A stretch of 64,000 bases of DNA. Origin: Pochonia chlamydosporia 170 (taxonomy: Eukaryota; Ascomycota; Sordariomycetes; Hypocreales; Clavicipitaceae). The stretch covers positions 1-64,000 of the forward strand of contig NC_035794.1 in the NCBI RefSeq assembly GCF_001653235.2, written 5' to 3'. The position numbers and the translations under genes are program-made. Shown piece after piece: positions 44,972-56,946 of the stretch (its first letter is position 1; every line of letters begins with the position of its first letter). The notes below the pieces were generated by a model. It searched no databases, had not been told where the DNA came from, and saw nothing but the letters and a program-made list of their open reading frames with translations.

Positions 44972-46261
44972 TCATGCCTTGCTCGCCCACGTCTCCCACT
45001 CATACGAAGCAATCATAAAGGGCCCAGAGCCCTTGTAATCGTTTGCAGTCGTCTTGACGCTGATATAATACTACAATCACGGTTAGAATAAAATAACAGC
45101 TTGTCATCCATTTACTCACCTCAAACGTCGCATTCGCAGTGGACAATCCACACTCCGCTACCGTCCCCGTAAACAACAGCGTCCCATTGTCCTGCGGTCG
45201 AACAAATTTCTTCACCAAACCCGTATACGCATTCTTGGCAGTTTGCAAAAATTCAGGCCTCTTCAAGTACCCCAACTTCACCCCCTTGAGCAGTCCAAAC
45301 GTGAACATGGCGGAACCACTACTCTCAATGTAGTTTCCCTTCCTGCCCGGATACGGAGCATCCATGACCTGCCACCACCCCTGGGATGCTGGCTCCTGCG
45401 CCCTCTTAAGCGCAGTGGCGAGAGTTGTGTAGAACTTCATGAGTTTGGCGTAGCCGGGATGAGATTGAGGGAACACCTGTAGCACCTCGACTAGGGACAT
45501 GAAGTACCAACCTACTGCTCTGCCCCAGACGTGAGGAGCGCGGCCGGTGACGGGATCCGCCCAGGGTGCTTTGTCTGTAATTTCAGCCCAGCCGTGGACG
45601 AGAAGGCCGGATGTGAGATTGCGGGTGTGCGTGTCGATGAGGTTGTACTGCAGGAAGATGTCGTCCCAGGCGGTGGTGTTGTCCTTGTCAAAGAGGTGTG
45701 TCCAGCGGGCGTAGAAGGAGTCTGCCATGAAGATGCCATCGAGCCACATTTGATTTGCAAATATTGGTTTGCGATGCCTAAAGCCGCGTGTTAATATAGA
45801 GCAAGCCCTTATCGTGTTGTGAAGAAATGAAATATGTCGACTGATGAAGGGAATACATACCAGAATCCACCGGATGGTGTTCGCGGATGAGAGTTGATCT
45901 GGTTGCGTACAATCCTGGCAGCTGACTTGTACTTTTCTTCGCCGGTCTGATTATACAAGTAGAGATAGATATTGCCCATGCGGTACTCGTCTAGTGAGTA
46001 GACGTCATACTTCCAGCCCTTGATGGTGCCGTCATCTAGTACTACATGCCCGTCGATTTGGCTTCTCAGCCAATTCAGGTACTTGGCGTCTTTGGAAATT
46101 TCATGGGCTTTTTCAAATCCCATGTATAGCGTGGCGGGTTGGTAGCCGAAGTCAGACTTAACTCCTTTGTCGATGAAGGTGTCTGCCAGCCAGGTCAAGT
46201 AGGACTTTGGCGGGGGAGCGGCCGCGACGCCTAGGGAAAGGAATACCAGGGACAGCTTCAT
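44972..46261 (-). CDS. Secreted GH105 unsaturated rhamnogalacturonyl hydrolase-like enzyme
   Basis: Minus-strand exons 45861-46261, 45120-45777 and 44972-45052; introns 83 and 67 nt, phases consistent, 379 residues. A signal peptide (MKLSLVFLSLGVAAA) is followed by an all-helical barrel typical of GH105/GH88. Landmarks: WKYDVYSLDEYRMGNIYLY, QMWLDGIFMADSFYARW with the family Asp, HVWGRAVGWYFMSLVEVL, and a C-terminal YKGSGPFMIASYEWE. The enzyme class removes the unsaturated uronic acid left by rhamnogalacturonan lyases from the non-reducing end, outside the cell here. The start is chosen at the signal-peptide Met; an upstream in-frame Met at 46312 adds residues unlike a signal peptide. The MFS gene upstream is on the same strand but 780 bp away. 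Confidence 0.88.
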
Positions 46262-47041
46262 GCTTGCGATGAGATATACCGTGTGATTTGGTTCCCCGGA
46301 GTATGGGGGCAATCGGGCATGTTATAGTTTATGGTTATTCAACAACCGACAGGCATATCGGGCGATGTAACTCATACTCCGAGATGGATCAGTAGTTACA
46401 CTTGCATTTATTTCCCGAAGGAAGTTTAATGCCTGGGTAAATGGAATGTTTAAACGGGCCGAGTATGTGGAGTTAAGTTGTTTCTATTTCTCTACGGATT
46501 TCAGTCTTTACTCTAACACTTTCACTTCCGTCGTGGCACAACTTCCATGGTGTTGAAAGATGCACATCTAATGTACCAACCTCAGCCATTGTCACCCAAT
46601 CTGTTTAATTCATCAATTAAATAACTTTGATCTTATCAATATGAACCTTAAATATGAATTCACTACTTCCTGCTTCAAAATACCATGTATTTAGATCACT
46701 TCCTTGCCTTATGTTGGGTTACATCTAGTGGAGATCTGCATTCACCGCTGCAAGCTCAAATTATCCGCCAATCCCTAGACCTAGCACTATTCTCCGCCAA
46801 TTACTATCCAAAATCAATGCATACGCGAATCTAATGACGGATCATTTCGATTGCGTTGGCATCAACCCAACCTCCACTGAGAGAGCAGACTCATTTGCCG
46901 ACGACACCATACGCTTAATGAACAAGTATTGATTGCCGAACATCTTCCCAACGAAATGACTTCATCCTGTCTTCTTTCATTTATCCGACCCAAAGGATTC
47001 ACCTCCCTGATTACTCGTCCATCCAACCGCCAAGACATCAC
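46262..47041. other. Intergenic: promoter side of the GH105 gene and 3' side of the MFS gene
   Basis: No gene seen. Frames at 46929-47510 (plus) are the complementary shadow of the MFS gene. Confidence 0.5.
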
Positions 47042-48480
47042 TCACGGATGTCGAGTAGGCAAACAATCCGAAAGTCCCTGCGAAGACGCCTTATTCAAAA
47101 GTTTCCAATACGGTCCCCATGCCCCAAGTAAAGCCGTAACTCCCGTACACAAAATCATCGGTCCATATATCGTCGCGTACCCCAACGCCTCCTGCGACAA
47201 CTGTCCCCTCGCCGACGTCAACGCACCGCTGACCGGACCGCCGAGAACAAACCCAACACCCCTTCCACCAAGAAGCATGCCAAAAATAACAGCCGAGTCA
47301 GAGGATGAGTCGTCGCGTTTAATCTCCCGCATCATAGAGGACCATGTGCTGCTGAAGCCGCCCGCAAAGAAACCATACACCAGCACAAAGACAATCATGT
47401 TGGCAAAGTGGCGACTCAGTCCCCAGAGCAGGAAAACGGGTATTCCACTTCCAAATGAAGAAATGAGAATGATCTTTGTGGCGGATATTTTATCGCCTAG
47501 AATTCCGTGAACCACGGCCCCCGGGATAGATGCAAATGAGAATAAAGCAACGAGTATTGGTCCACTGACGGATGAAAGACCAATGTTGGATGCATATGTC
47601 GCCATGTAAGTGCTTGGCATAATGTAGCCTAGAGCCTGGATAGCAATGCCGATTTGCATCATCCAGAACGGAGCATGGCGCAAGAATTCGAACGACAGAG
47701 GTCGAGCTTGGGTCGAACGTGGCAGCGGCACTCGAGGTTTCAGGAAGAATAGCAACGGGCAAGTTAGAATCGCGGATGCTATTGTCCACGAGAGCAGCGT
47801 CGCCTTGAGACCAAACTCATCAAGAAGTTTGCTGAAGATGAAGGGCATGGCCACACCAACAGATGCTTTGCCGCTCCACATGACGCCGTATGCCATTCCC
47901 TTGCGCTCGACAAACCATTCATCCATGTACATTGATATCGGGCTGAAGAGCAATCCGCATCCAATGGCGTAGAGCACACCTTGTGTCGCAATGAGACCTC
48001 CAACGGTCCCTACAAACGCCGAGGATACAAGCGACACTACCGTTACAAGAAGCCCCAGGGGACCGCAATATCGACGCATGTACGGGTATCGACGAAGGAG
48101 CAGGAATGCCACCGGCATCATCAAGTACATAATGCCCATTTGCGAGGTGCCAATGGTGGCGAAGGACCCGGACGAGCCTGGAATGCCGCTCTTGGAGCTG
48201 CTGTAGTATTCTTGGAAAATGCCATAGGATACCGAGTAGCCTGCAATTCATGTTAATCAAGATTTTCACCCCCGAAGCTCGCAAGCTACGGCTCAAGCTG
48301 ACCCCAGATAGGCACCTGTGCCACTGTACAGCAAGCGAGGCTCACGTAGGCGCCTCGTCCACGGTCAGTCGGTGGGAGGGAGCCGCCATTCTGTGTGATG
48401 CTGTCTTCCTCGTGTGTAAATCTGCCGGTGTCTCTGCTCACGAAGCTGAGCTCCGTTGACTGTGGTTCGGTTTCACTCAT
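47042..48480 (-). CDS. MFS transporter, monocarboxylate-porter (MCT) type
   Basis: Two exons, 48303-48480 and 47042-48240, intron 62 nt, 458 residues. Exon 1 has a polar N-terminus (MSETEPQSTELSF...) and PPTDRGRGAYVSLACC leading into the first helix; exon 2 continues GYSVSYGIFQEYY, the usual MCT loop after helix 1. Many hydrophobic helices follow, with LFSPISMYMDEWFVERKGMA (helices 4-5) and LGYIMPSTYMATYA. This group moves small carboxylates, riboflavin or unknown solutes across the plasma membrane with protons. Its place beside the GH105 gene may mean uptake of degradation products, but that is a guess. The start ATG at 48480 precedes an acidic region typical of the group. Confidence 0.85.
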
Positions 48481-49573
48481 GATGAGGGATGAGCGGTTTC
48501 GTGTTGTACTGTTGACATTGGGTGAAACACAACACTTGAATGAAGATAATTTTGCCATCCGCTTCACTTTTATACTCATCCACGCCCTTTGGTACTGAGA
48601 TATTTGATGCCGATGATGACGGCAAAGTGTGGGGCCGTGATAAAGATGGCGGCCGACATCGCCCAGCGATCCGCAAATCGTGACGTTTTTGTTGGTCACG
48701 CCTCTTTGGCGATTTTTGCGGCCTTGACTGGTTGTGGTTGTAATTGGCTCTGATGAGATGCAAGTGTTGCGTTCGGTTTATTTCCGTTACAACCACGGAA
48801 GCCTTGATCCGATCGTGACTCTTGAGCACTGAAACTGCATTGGACAAACTTGACTTGTGCTTGCTAGTGCTTACATTTAGATAACTTCACGAACTGGTTT
48901 ACTCCAGTATGTGTTTCTTTACATCTAGGAAATTGTGGTCCGGAATGAGGTCCATCAAGTTACCTAGGTAGTTAGTTGTCAAGCAGTTATTAGTCCACAA
49001 CACTACAGTCATTCACAAAACAAGCACCTCCCAAACTGCCTAAATAGCAATACATCCCATTCATAAATCACCGCTTACTTCCCCGCAAACAATTGCCAAT
49101 TCCAGCACGAGCACGCGACCTCTTGTCATTTCCGGTCAAGTATCCACCAGCCACTGCGTTTTCCCACGGCCAGCTCCGGGCGCCAGCTCCAGCACAACCC
49201 GCTGATGATCTTCATAACCTTGCTCTTGATCCAATGGGGCGCTTATCTTGCGGTTAGCTGCCAAGACTTTGGGGGAACCGCCAAGCCGTGTCTGGAAGGA
49301 GATACTGTCAAGGGCAAGGGACGGAGGTGATGTTCCCTGGTTCGGGATGTTGGACCGAAGGACTTTTGGAAAGGGTCGATAATTTGCAAAGTTCGCAAAG
49401 TAGATTATTATAAGTTGCGGTGACGGGATGCTCTGTCTGACGGACTGCTGGTCTTTTAACAATCTTCAAGCCAAAGTTAAGTCTGTCTGGTGTTGAGAAG
49501 CAATTGGCTTTGACACACAGGTTCAACTGCTTCTTATTCACTTGGCTCAACTGTTCGCAACGCCGAGACTAAA
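48481..49573. other. Intergenic between divergent MFS and SurE genes
   Basis: Shared upstream region of two divergently transcribed genes. Short frames show no family features. Confidence 0.5.
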
Positions 49574-50689
49574 ATGAGATTCTCAACTCTTCTTACAGGT
49601 CTGACACTCGGTCTGGCCTCTTCGTCTCAGGCAATCAATATCCTGCTCAACAACGACGACGGCTTCGGGTCGGGCAATCTACGCGAAGTGTATCGCCTCT
49701 TGAAAAAGGCAGGCCACAATGGTCAGTACAGCAACTCCTTGATTAAGTAGTAAACTCACAGTCGCAGTCTGGATTGTCGCACCCGCAACCGAACAGAGCA
49801 GCCAAGGCGGTCGCTCCTCATTCACTGAACTCGGAAACCTTACTGGGCCATCACAATACGATATTATTCCAAAGGGCGCCCCATCAGTACGTCACATCTA
49901 ATCATTCCATCTTTATCTTTTCTAACACAGTCAGGTTGGCACGGATCCTCATGACAGCCATATTTGGTACTACAACGGCACACCAGCAGCTTGTACATTC
50001 GTCGCACTGGACTACGTCCTCCCCAGATACGCTCCTTTCAAAGTTCCCGACCTCATCGTAACTGGACCCAACTACGGAACCAACCTCGGTCCATTCGTCT
50101 GGACCCTCTCAGGAACCGCAGGCGCATCGTAAGTCTCCCTCTCACCATCTAAAACCATGCTAACCATCCCAGATACGCCGCCACCGAGCGCTCCATACCC
50201 AGTATCGCCATCGCAGGAAGTAACCAAAAAATCGCCTACTTCGACATCAAAAACGAAACCAACGAAGCGACATGGACCGCAAAAGTATCCGTCAAGGTCG
50301 TCGAACAAGTCATCAGCAGCGCGCCAAAGGGCGGTCCTCTCCTCCCTCTTGGCTACGGACTGACAGTGAACATCCCCGTTCTCACTGCGAATAATACCGA
50401 TCCGGAGATTGTGCAGACGCGCATGAGTGGCAATGCGCACATCAATGAGGCGGTGTTTGATCCGGCAAAGGGGGTGTTCACGTGGGCGAACATTAAGCCC
50501 TATGCTGCTGGTGTGAATGCCTGTGTGAATGGAGACTGTGCACTTCCTGGTGAGACGTATGTTGTTGAGAATGGGAGGGTGTCGGTGTCGGTGTATATTA
50601 CGGATTATGATGCGCCTATGTCGGAGTATACAGAGAGTATAATGAAGCGTATTAAGCCGCTGACGAAGAAGTGCTCCAAACCTAAATAG
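49574..50689 (+). CDS. Secreted SurE-like acid phosphatase/5'-nucleotidase
   Basis: Four exons 49574-49721, 49762-49886, 49935-50128, 50173-50689; introns 40, 48 and 44 nt, phases consistent, 327 residues. A signal peptide (MRFSTLLTGLTLGLASSSQA) precedes the SurE core: NILLNNDDGFGS (metal-binding Asp-Asp), VAPATEQSSQGG, GTDPHDSH, LIVTGPNYGTNLG (N-x-G-x-N loop), AATERSIPSIAIAG. SurE proteins are metal-dependent phosphomonoesterases acting on nucleotides and short polyphosphate; fungal secreted versions are annotated as acid phosphatases. C-terminal half carries Cys residues (NACVNGDCALPG) likely to form a disulfide. It converges with the GH20 gene, with 93 bp between stop codons. Confidence 0.88.
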
Positions 50690-50782
50690 ATGTGTCGAAC
50701 CTTTAATTTGACATGAGAAGTACACCAATTTACTGTTGACATTGACACGAATATGTATTAATGCATGTTGATTGAGATTCCG

Positions 50783-52999
50783 CTACGCCTTGTTCGTCAG
50801 ACTCAATTCCTTGAGCTCGCCGGTCCATCCAGTCACTTCTTTAATCGGCGCCTCCACAGCAATAACATCCCAATGGAACCTCTGTCCATTGATCCCCATC
50901 TTGGTCTGAAACTCTTCGCGGGTAGTATCCTTCCCCTTTGGCGTAACAGAAGCAAAAGTGGCATTTCCCTTTCCTCGAATCTCCAAGTCGACCCATTCAC
51001 CCATCGGCAGCGTCGAATTCAGGCGATAGTAGCTACCAGATGCGAACAAGGTAATATTAGGCGTTAGCATCAAGGCGGAATCCGATCCGGCAATGAGCGT
51101 CGTGTTGGTCTTGGCAGCGACATGATCTACCTTTAGCGACAAACTGAGTGTGTAGTCACGACCCTTGGACGACCAAGGCGTAGTAAGTGAACACCCGGGG
51201 TTGACCTGCAAGGCACCGTCCTTGATATCACAACTCGACTTGGCGTCATACTTGTTAGGCGAGAGATCCTTGATTGTTCCAGCTCTCCCCCCGTCAAACT
51301 TGTACTGAAAGATTGTATCCCCCTTTGATGGAATAGCCCGGTCAAGATTCTGGCCAGGAATAAACTCATGAAGTCTAGGCCACAGCTTCGCATACCCACT
51401 CTCATTCAGCTTTCCTCCCCAGAATTTATCACTCAGGGCAGGAATCCCATCTCTCCAAGCATAGTACGCCTCCGAAGCGACCGTCGCGTTCTGGCCGTAG
51501 TCATTCCACAGAGGCGTGATCGCACCAAGGACCAGCGGCTCGCTCCGTTTAGGATTATTAGTAGCGTTCTTCTGGTCGAAAAGCCATGGACCCCATAGTC
51601 CACCTCCAGGAACGGATGGATCGCCATGAAACGTCTTCTCTACTTTGATGTAGTTGCCGTATGATGGCCCCCACTTGTTCACAATGTAAAAGTCATCATT
51701 CGAATTGACGACCTCGTACCCGTTCTTGATGTAGTCAAACAGCGGGTTATCTTCAAAGTACTCCCAGTGCTGGATCGATACATCCTTATGAATGTTGTTG
51801 TAGCCGGGAGTGAACTTTGGCGGGAAAGTGCCCCATATGCGGATCGACTTGTTTGCTTCCGCTTCAATAAAGTCATCCATTGCATTGACAAACTTGTTGT
51901 AGTCGTTGGCAGGGCCAGTGTACTCGTCCGCGCCGATAGACACAACTTTTGTGTGGAACCACGGCAGAAACTCTTTCCATATTGCTTTCATGGTGGGAAT
52001 TGTCTCGGGGTGAGAAATGTTGAGCAAGCTTCGGTCGGTGGCTAGTCCCAGCTCTGGCTTCCATTGAACAATGGGGAGTGCGTGTCCGGGGGCTTCAATT
52101 TCCGGGAGGACGGTGACGCCTCTGGCCGCACAGCGTTGCTGAATCTCTTCAAAGTCGGCGCGTGAATATGATTCATTTTGATGTTTTGCTAATCCTTTGA
52201 ACTTGGGGTTGTCAGACCAAAGTCGGAACCAAGCGGGCACCGCTAGCGATTGTTCAAGGGTGTTGTTCGCGTTGTTGTATAGGTTGTCGCTGATGTGGAA
52301 GTGGAAGATGTTTTGCTTGAAGAACGAGACATAGCTGCAGAGTTCAATGATAAAATCCTTTGGGTACCAGTGTCTGCCGGCGTCGAGCATCATACCCCGG
52401 GTTGCCCAGCCAGGCGCATCGGAGCCGGTCCCGTACGGAACACCATTTTGCTTTCGTAGAGATGCTTGTTGCAAGACTGTTCGTGTTGCCCACCAAGCAC
52501 CCAGGGGACTGGCACCAGTGATGAAAACACCAGAGCTGTTTGTTGTCAATGTGTATCCCTCCGATGTTGTGCGGCCAGCAGCGTCGTGATAGTTTGCCTT
52601 GTTTCCAAGTGTAATGTACACGTTGCCGTTGACAGCAGCATTGGCTTTTTGGACATTGGCATGAATACCAAGTATGTCCTTGAGATCTTGGGCAAACGTT
52701 GTTGCAAAATCATGAAGAGTCGGGGGGATCAAGGTCTGGCCATCTTGGTCGCGGGTGTCTGCATGTTTGGCATCAACAATGATGCTGTGAATCTTGGATA
52801 GATCAAATGTCTTGCACCCGTCACGTTTAAAGGGAACAGTCGGAATCCCTAATAATGAGTCTTGCGTTGCCCCTGTTCAATTGGTTAGTTCTGCGTTGGA
52901 GGATTCGTATATCAACAGGCTAAAGTCGGAGATATCTGTGGCACTATACTTACCGTAGACAACTGCAGGCACGGTTACTATTGCCGCAAGAAGTTTCAT
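50783..52999 (-). CDS. Secreted GH20 beta-N-acetylhexosaminidase-like enzyme with C-terminal accessory domain
   Basis: Exon 1 52954-52999, intron 81 nt, exon 2 50783-52872, 711 residues. Signal peptide MKLLAAIVTVPAVVYG. The N-terminal GH20b-like domain is followed by the TIM barrel: GWATRGMMLDAGRHWYP, KQNIFHFHISDN, LPEIEAPGHALP, VVSIGADEYTG (about residues 326-336; the Asp-Glu pair near 331-332 is the catalytic dyad position), WEYFEDNPL and WGPWLFD. After residue ~540 a LamG/concanavalin-like module seems to follow (FDGGRAGTIKDLSPN ... WVDLEIRGKG). The family releases terminal GlcNAc or GalNAc from chitin oligomers or glycans, and the signal peptide puts it outside the cell. GADE instead of the usual H-GGDE marks a divergent subfamily, so the exact substrate is open. 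Confidence 0.85.
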
Positions 53000-55833
53000 T
53001 GTGTCAATCACTTGCATTCACACCCAAACTCTACATCAAACAACAAACTTCAGTACAGCGATTATCAGCCTTTTATTAATCTCAACACTCGCAACTTTAC
53101 ACCCGCAAACATCTTCCCACTGACACATCAATTGCTCTCCCCGCGATCATCAAGGCCACTCCCGTCGGGTATTACCCCAACTGTGACGAGTTTTCGGCAT
53201 TGGAGAGAGGCACCATGTAACATTGTGTGGGGCGTAGAGTCTCCCATGTTGGGAAGGTCTATGTTTTGTTGTTACATCTCCCCCATTTAAAGTCTACGGA
53301 AAGGCACTTGATTGCGGTACTCTTGGACCCGGGAGATGAAGATTTGCGAAGCGCTCCAAACAACATTGGAGATGTGGAAGTGGCTTTGATAAGTAGAGCT
53401 CCGATCGCAGTTCCCCGCCTGTCTTGGACCATCCTCGGCCGAGGCCGGGACGAAAGGTCCATGTTGATGGTCGGTTACAACTGAAGAGGGGACCGGGAAT
53501 ATATATCTGCATTTATGCCTGGTGCGGGGAACTGGGCTGTTTTTTTCCGCTGGTGGTGTGGTTGTCATGTTGAGTTACCCAAGCCGCCGTCGAGAAGCTG
53601 TGCGACGAGGTGTTGGTTGATGCCCACCGAGAGGCGGATGTGAATCATTAAACTACGTCACTGTCGTCTTGGCCATCAATTTGTCTCGGCCGTTATATTC
53701 GGTGGGATTGCTGGCTGGAACATGGTCCGATCGTTGTGAGGGTGTGTTTGTCGCATTCACGATAGAGTTGTGAGTTGTTCCCACAACTGAATGTTTCATT
53801 GCAGCGCCGCAGTCAAAATAAAGTCACAGAGCGACGATAATTAGCTGTCTGAATCAGAATCGATTGCTCCTCATCTAAGCCTTATTGAAGATGTCAGAGG
53901 TCATGTCAAGCTTATTACCTCAGATCTCCAACAGCCCAAGCACAGAAACAAGTCGATGTGCACGCTGCTGTTTCAGCGCACCATCCTCTAGAATTCTGAC
54001 ACCGAATCAAAATTGAAAAAGTAAACTTCAGTCGAATCCGTGCATCGTACCACAAGTGCCGGCGTAGTGAGCTGACGTAGAGACGTCCGGCTAACCAACT
54101 AACCTTCTTGTCATGATGTGAAGTCCAACATTTCCGTGCCCTTCTCCATAACAACACCAAGGCGCAATGAAACATCGAGTTGCCAGAATAAAAAACGACA
54201 TCATGGTGTCGCAGAAAGATACCTCTTGCGGCAAACAGGCTGCAGCTGTCTTTCCACAACTCTCGCACTCCGCCCCAAAGAAATGAGATACCAAGAGATT
54301 ATTCCGTCATTGCTCCAATATCCGTTGGTATGCTACCCCGATAGTAATCTAGCAGTGGCCTCGGTGTCTCCAGCCCATCGTCATAATGCCACAAGCCAAG
54401 GGCTTTTACACCCTGTCAAAATCCTATTCTTCCCCACATGGCCAGGATCAGATCGTATCCGATAATTACCAAATCCTCCGTCCTCCGTACTCTGCTCTTC
54501 CAGCCCGTGGAGACATTTTCCCGTCTGGTGCTAAGGTTGCTATTCTTACAATGACGGAGCACGTCTTCCAGAACGCAAAAGCCACCCGCAGCCGCAGCCG
54601 CCCCGTTCGAGCTAAACCACAAAGTTTCGTTCGAGACCCTTTTAAAAAAAAGTTTTGGGCAGCTGACCGGTCCTGTAATACGACATGCTAGACACATCCG
54701 GGCCGGTAGCTTCTGAAAAGGACGGCAAACCGCAGGGCCGGGACCAGCGACTTGCAGGCCGCCCAGCCCAGCCCTTTAGAATATTGCCTATAACGCCCAA
54801 AAAGCTATGTCATGGGCGGTAAAGCATCGTACCCCCTCTGGCAGGGCTGTAATCATCTGTCTTCATTGAGTTTAGCTGCATCGGTGGCGCTGGCCCTTTC
54901 GCGGAGCAGTGACGTGCAATGGGCCTGTCCGGCCGCCCATTAAGGCAAGGTTCGCTGAGCTATTCATATTCAAATACGAGCTTTCGGCAGCTTGGCCACA
55001 AACAGCCCCCATGAAGAGGCTCTACTAGCCGAGATGAGCTTCTGTCTGCCCCGCAGAAAAGTGCTGGCGATGCGGAAATGGGCTGTGAGTGAGCTGGTCG
55101 GAAGGGTCCTAGGGGATCGAATCGAACCGGTGGGAGCGAGTGAGACACGCATGGTGGTGGGTGGCAGTTTGATCATTGCCACCGGCGCATGTTTGTATTC
55201 CGGAGAAGAAGTCGAGTTGGTTGTACGGCTATTACTACAGTTGGTCTTTTGCCTAATTGTCATTTTGGCCACTATGGCCAGAAACCATGTCAGCATCAAT
55301 ATTGCTCCTAATATCATTCAGCAAGCAGAGGCTGTGTACTGCCACAGAAAGATGTCCCAGCCGCATTAGACAATATATTGCGATCATGGTGTGTACCAAC
55401 CTCGCATTGTTTCGTTTCGCAGCTCCGCCGCAAAGTAAAATGCTCAGTGAGAAACAAGTCGACCAACATCGGCAACTGCAGTGAGACAAGAACGAGCTGG
55501 ATAATATTCTGCAGGATATGACAGCCGAAAAAGGCGGGTATGCAAGGAAGAGTCCGCAGAGAGCGAGTGAAGGGGTTGGGGTAGTATGGTCGAGCTCCCA
55601 GAGTATTGCAGCTTTACGAGGTGGGCCGACCACACCGCAATGCCGATCATGTCGTGTTCAGTGCTTGTCATCTGGGCCTATTTCCGAATAGGGTATCGAG
55701 CTCGGGGCCTGGGTAGCTTTTGTGATGTCAACCCAAGCGTTGCTGTCGACTAATACAGAGACGCCCAGAAAGTAAGCTATTCGCCACGATGAGCATGCGA
55801 AAACGAGGGATCCGAGAGTGTGTCCAGAAATTC
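53000..55833. other. Long intergenic region without a supported gene
   Basis: Base composition is normal. Several overlapping frames of 60-126 codons occur on both strands, for example minus 55253-55633 with hydrophobic pieces, but none gives a coherent spliced protein. The left part should hold the GH20 promoter. A gene with many small exons could be hidden in 54970-55670. Confidence 0.45.
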
Positions 55834-55841
55834 TATATAAA
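55834..55841 (+). promoter_or_regulatory. TATA box of the small secreted protein gene
   Basis: TATATAAA 120 bp before the ATG at 55961, followed by a C/A-rich leader (ACCACAACCACAACC) just before the start, which is common for highly expressed fungal genes. Confidence 0.6.
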
Positions 55842-55960
55842 GGCATGTCCATCTCATCCAAAGTTTGTCTTTTCTAACCAGACTCTTCATTCTAGTCACT
55901 TACCAATCCAACCTCAAACCACATCCCACTTACAAGCCAACCACAACCACAACCGCCAAC

Positions 55961-56413
55961 ATGCAACTCACTCAGACCATCGTCGCCGCCCTCTTCGCCG
56001 CCTCCTCCGTGGTTGCGGCTCCCGCCCCCTCTGAAAAGTCCATGATGACCACCGGCGTCCCCCAGTGGACCATCGAGGGCGTCAAGCGTGTCTGCGACGG
56101 CGCAGACAACCAGTGCAACTGGACCTTCAAGATCAACCCCAAGATCTACTCCAAGACCCCCGTCAACTTCGTCACCAAGAGGTCCGGAGCTACCCCTGCC
56201 TCTCAGAACAACGGCGTCGCCCAGAACTTTGGCGACTACACCATCACCTCTGGCTGGAGCGGCCAGTTCGGTCCCGGCAACGGCTTCACCACCCTGGCTG
56301 TGGTTGACAACAAGAACCGCCGCATCACTTGGCCCGCTTACACCGACAAGCAGGTTGCTGGTGGAAAGGTCGTCTCTCCTGACCAGAGCTACGCTCCTCA
56401 GAACCTTCCTTAG
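55961..56413 (+). CDS. Small secreted protein, 150 residues
   Basis: Intronless. Signal peptide MQLTQTIVAALFAASSVVAA followed by PAPSEKS, a likely cleavage region, then GVPQWTIEGVKRVCDGADNQ and a CNWTF motif with two close cysteines. The body is rich in Thr, Asn, Gly and Ser and resembles surface-associated small secreted proteins of ascomycetes; the CxxxxxxCxWTF pattern recurs in that group, function unknown. Codon use is strongly biased to C-ending codons (GTC, ACC, AAC), which suggests high expression. An in-frame upstream ATG at 55865 would place a poor leader before the signal peptide and is rejected. The large minus-strand frame over it is a shadow. Confidence 0.8.
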   Translation: MQLTQTIVAALFAASSVVAAPAPSEKSMMTTGVPQWTIEGVKRVCDGADNQCNWTFKINPKIYSKTPVNFVTKRSGATPASQNNGVAQNFGDYTITSGWSGQFGPGNGFTTLAVVDNKNRRITWPAYTDKQVAGGKVVSPDQSYAPQNLP

Positions 56414-56946
56414 ATTTATGAGGTGTGATATGAGAAAGCTGAAATGATATTCTACGTTCATGGCGCTGGGGATGGTGGAGGAAACAATAAATTAACCATC
56501 TTGGGTTTTTCACTTATGGCGAACATAATAGTAATAGCATCAATATAAACTGCATATTTCACATTACTTTTGGTTGTGTTCATGTTGTGATTTGTGAATG
56601 TCAATCAGGTTAGTCAATCGACTGATTCCACAGTATTCATTTAAAGCTTAAAGCATCTTCACACCATGGAAAAGAACAAAGATCTCCCGACCGTGCATAA
56701 TTCTCGCATTATGCATTGCCGGAACTAATTAGGCACTAGTTCACCTATACGCACCTTGGTCGACTCACCATTGCCGACAACTCATCCCAATGCACACTGA
56801 TAAAGACAGCAACTCCACGCATAGTACCAAGTCCCTGGGTATAATTCCAAAAAGACGCATCATAACTCTTCACATGTCAGTCAATCGTAGCAAAGTTGAG
56901 TTACAAGCACTTGAGGCATTTCAAGCCCCAACATCCCTGCATATAT
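56414..56946. other. Intergenic, convergent 3' ends
   Basis: Spacer between the small secreted protein gene and the kinase gene; no gene seen. Confidence 0.5.

Noticed and set aside
46929..47510. 193-codon plus-strand frame
   Set aside because: It is the complementary shadow of the MFS transporter, whose spliced frame and helices are clear.
50072..50728. 218-codon minus-strand frame over the SurE gene
   Set aside because: Antisense shadow of a gene with full SurE motifs and consistent introns.
55253..55633. 126-codon minus frame with hydrophobic pieces as a membrane protein gene
   Set aside because: No coherent splice model with neighbouring frames and no family motif; left as intergenic.
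55892..56461. 189-codon minus-strand frame
   Set aside because: Arises from strong codon bias in the small secreted protein gene on the other strand; low-complexity Gly/Asp/Val text.
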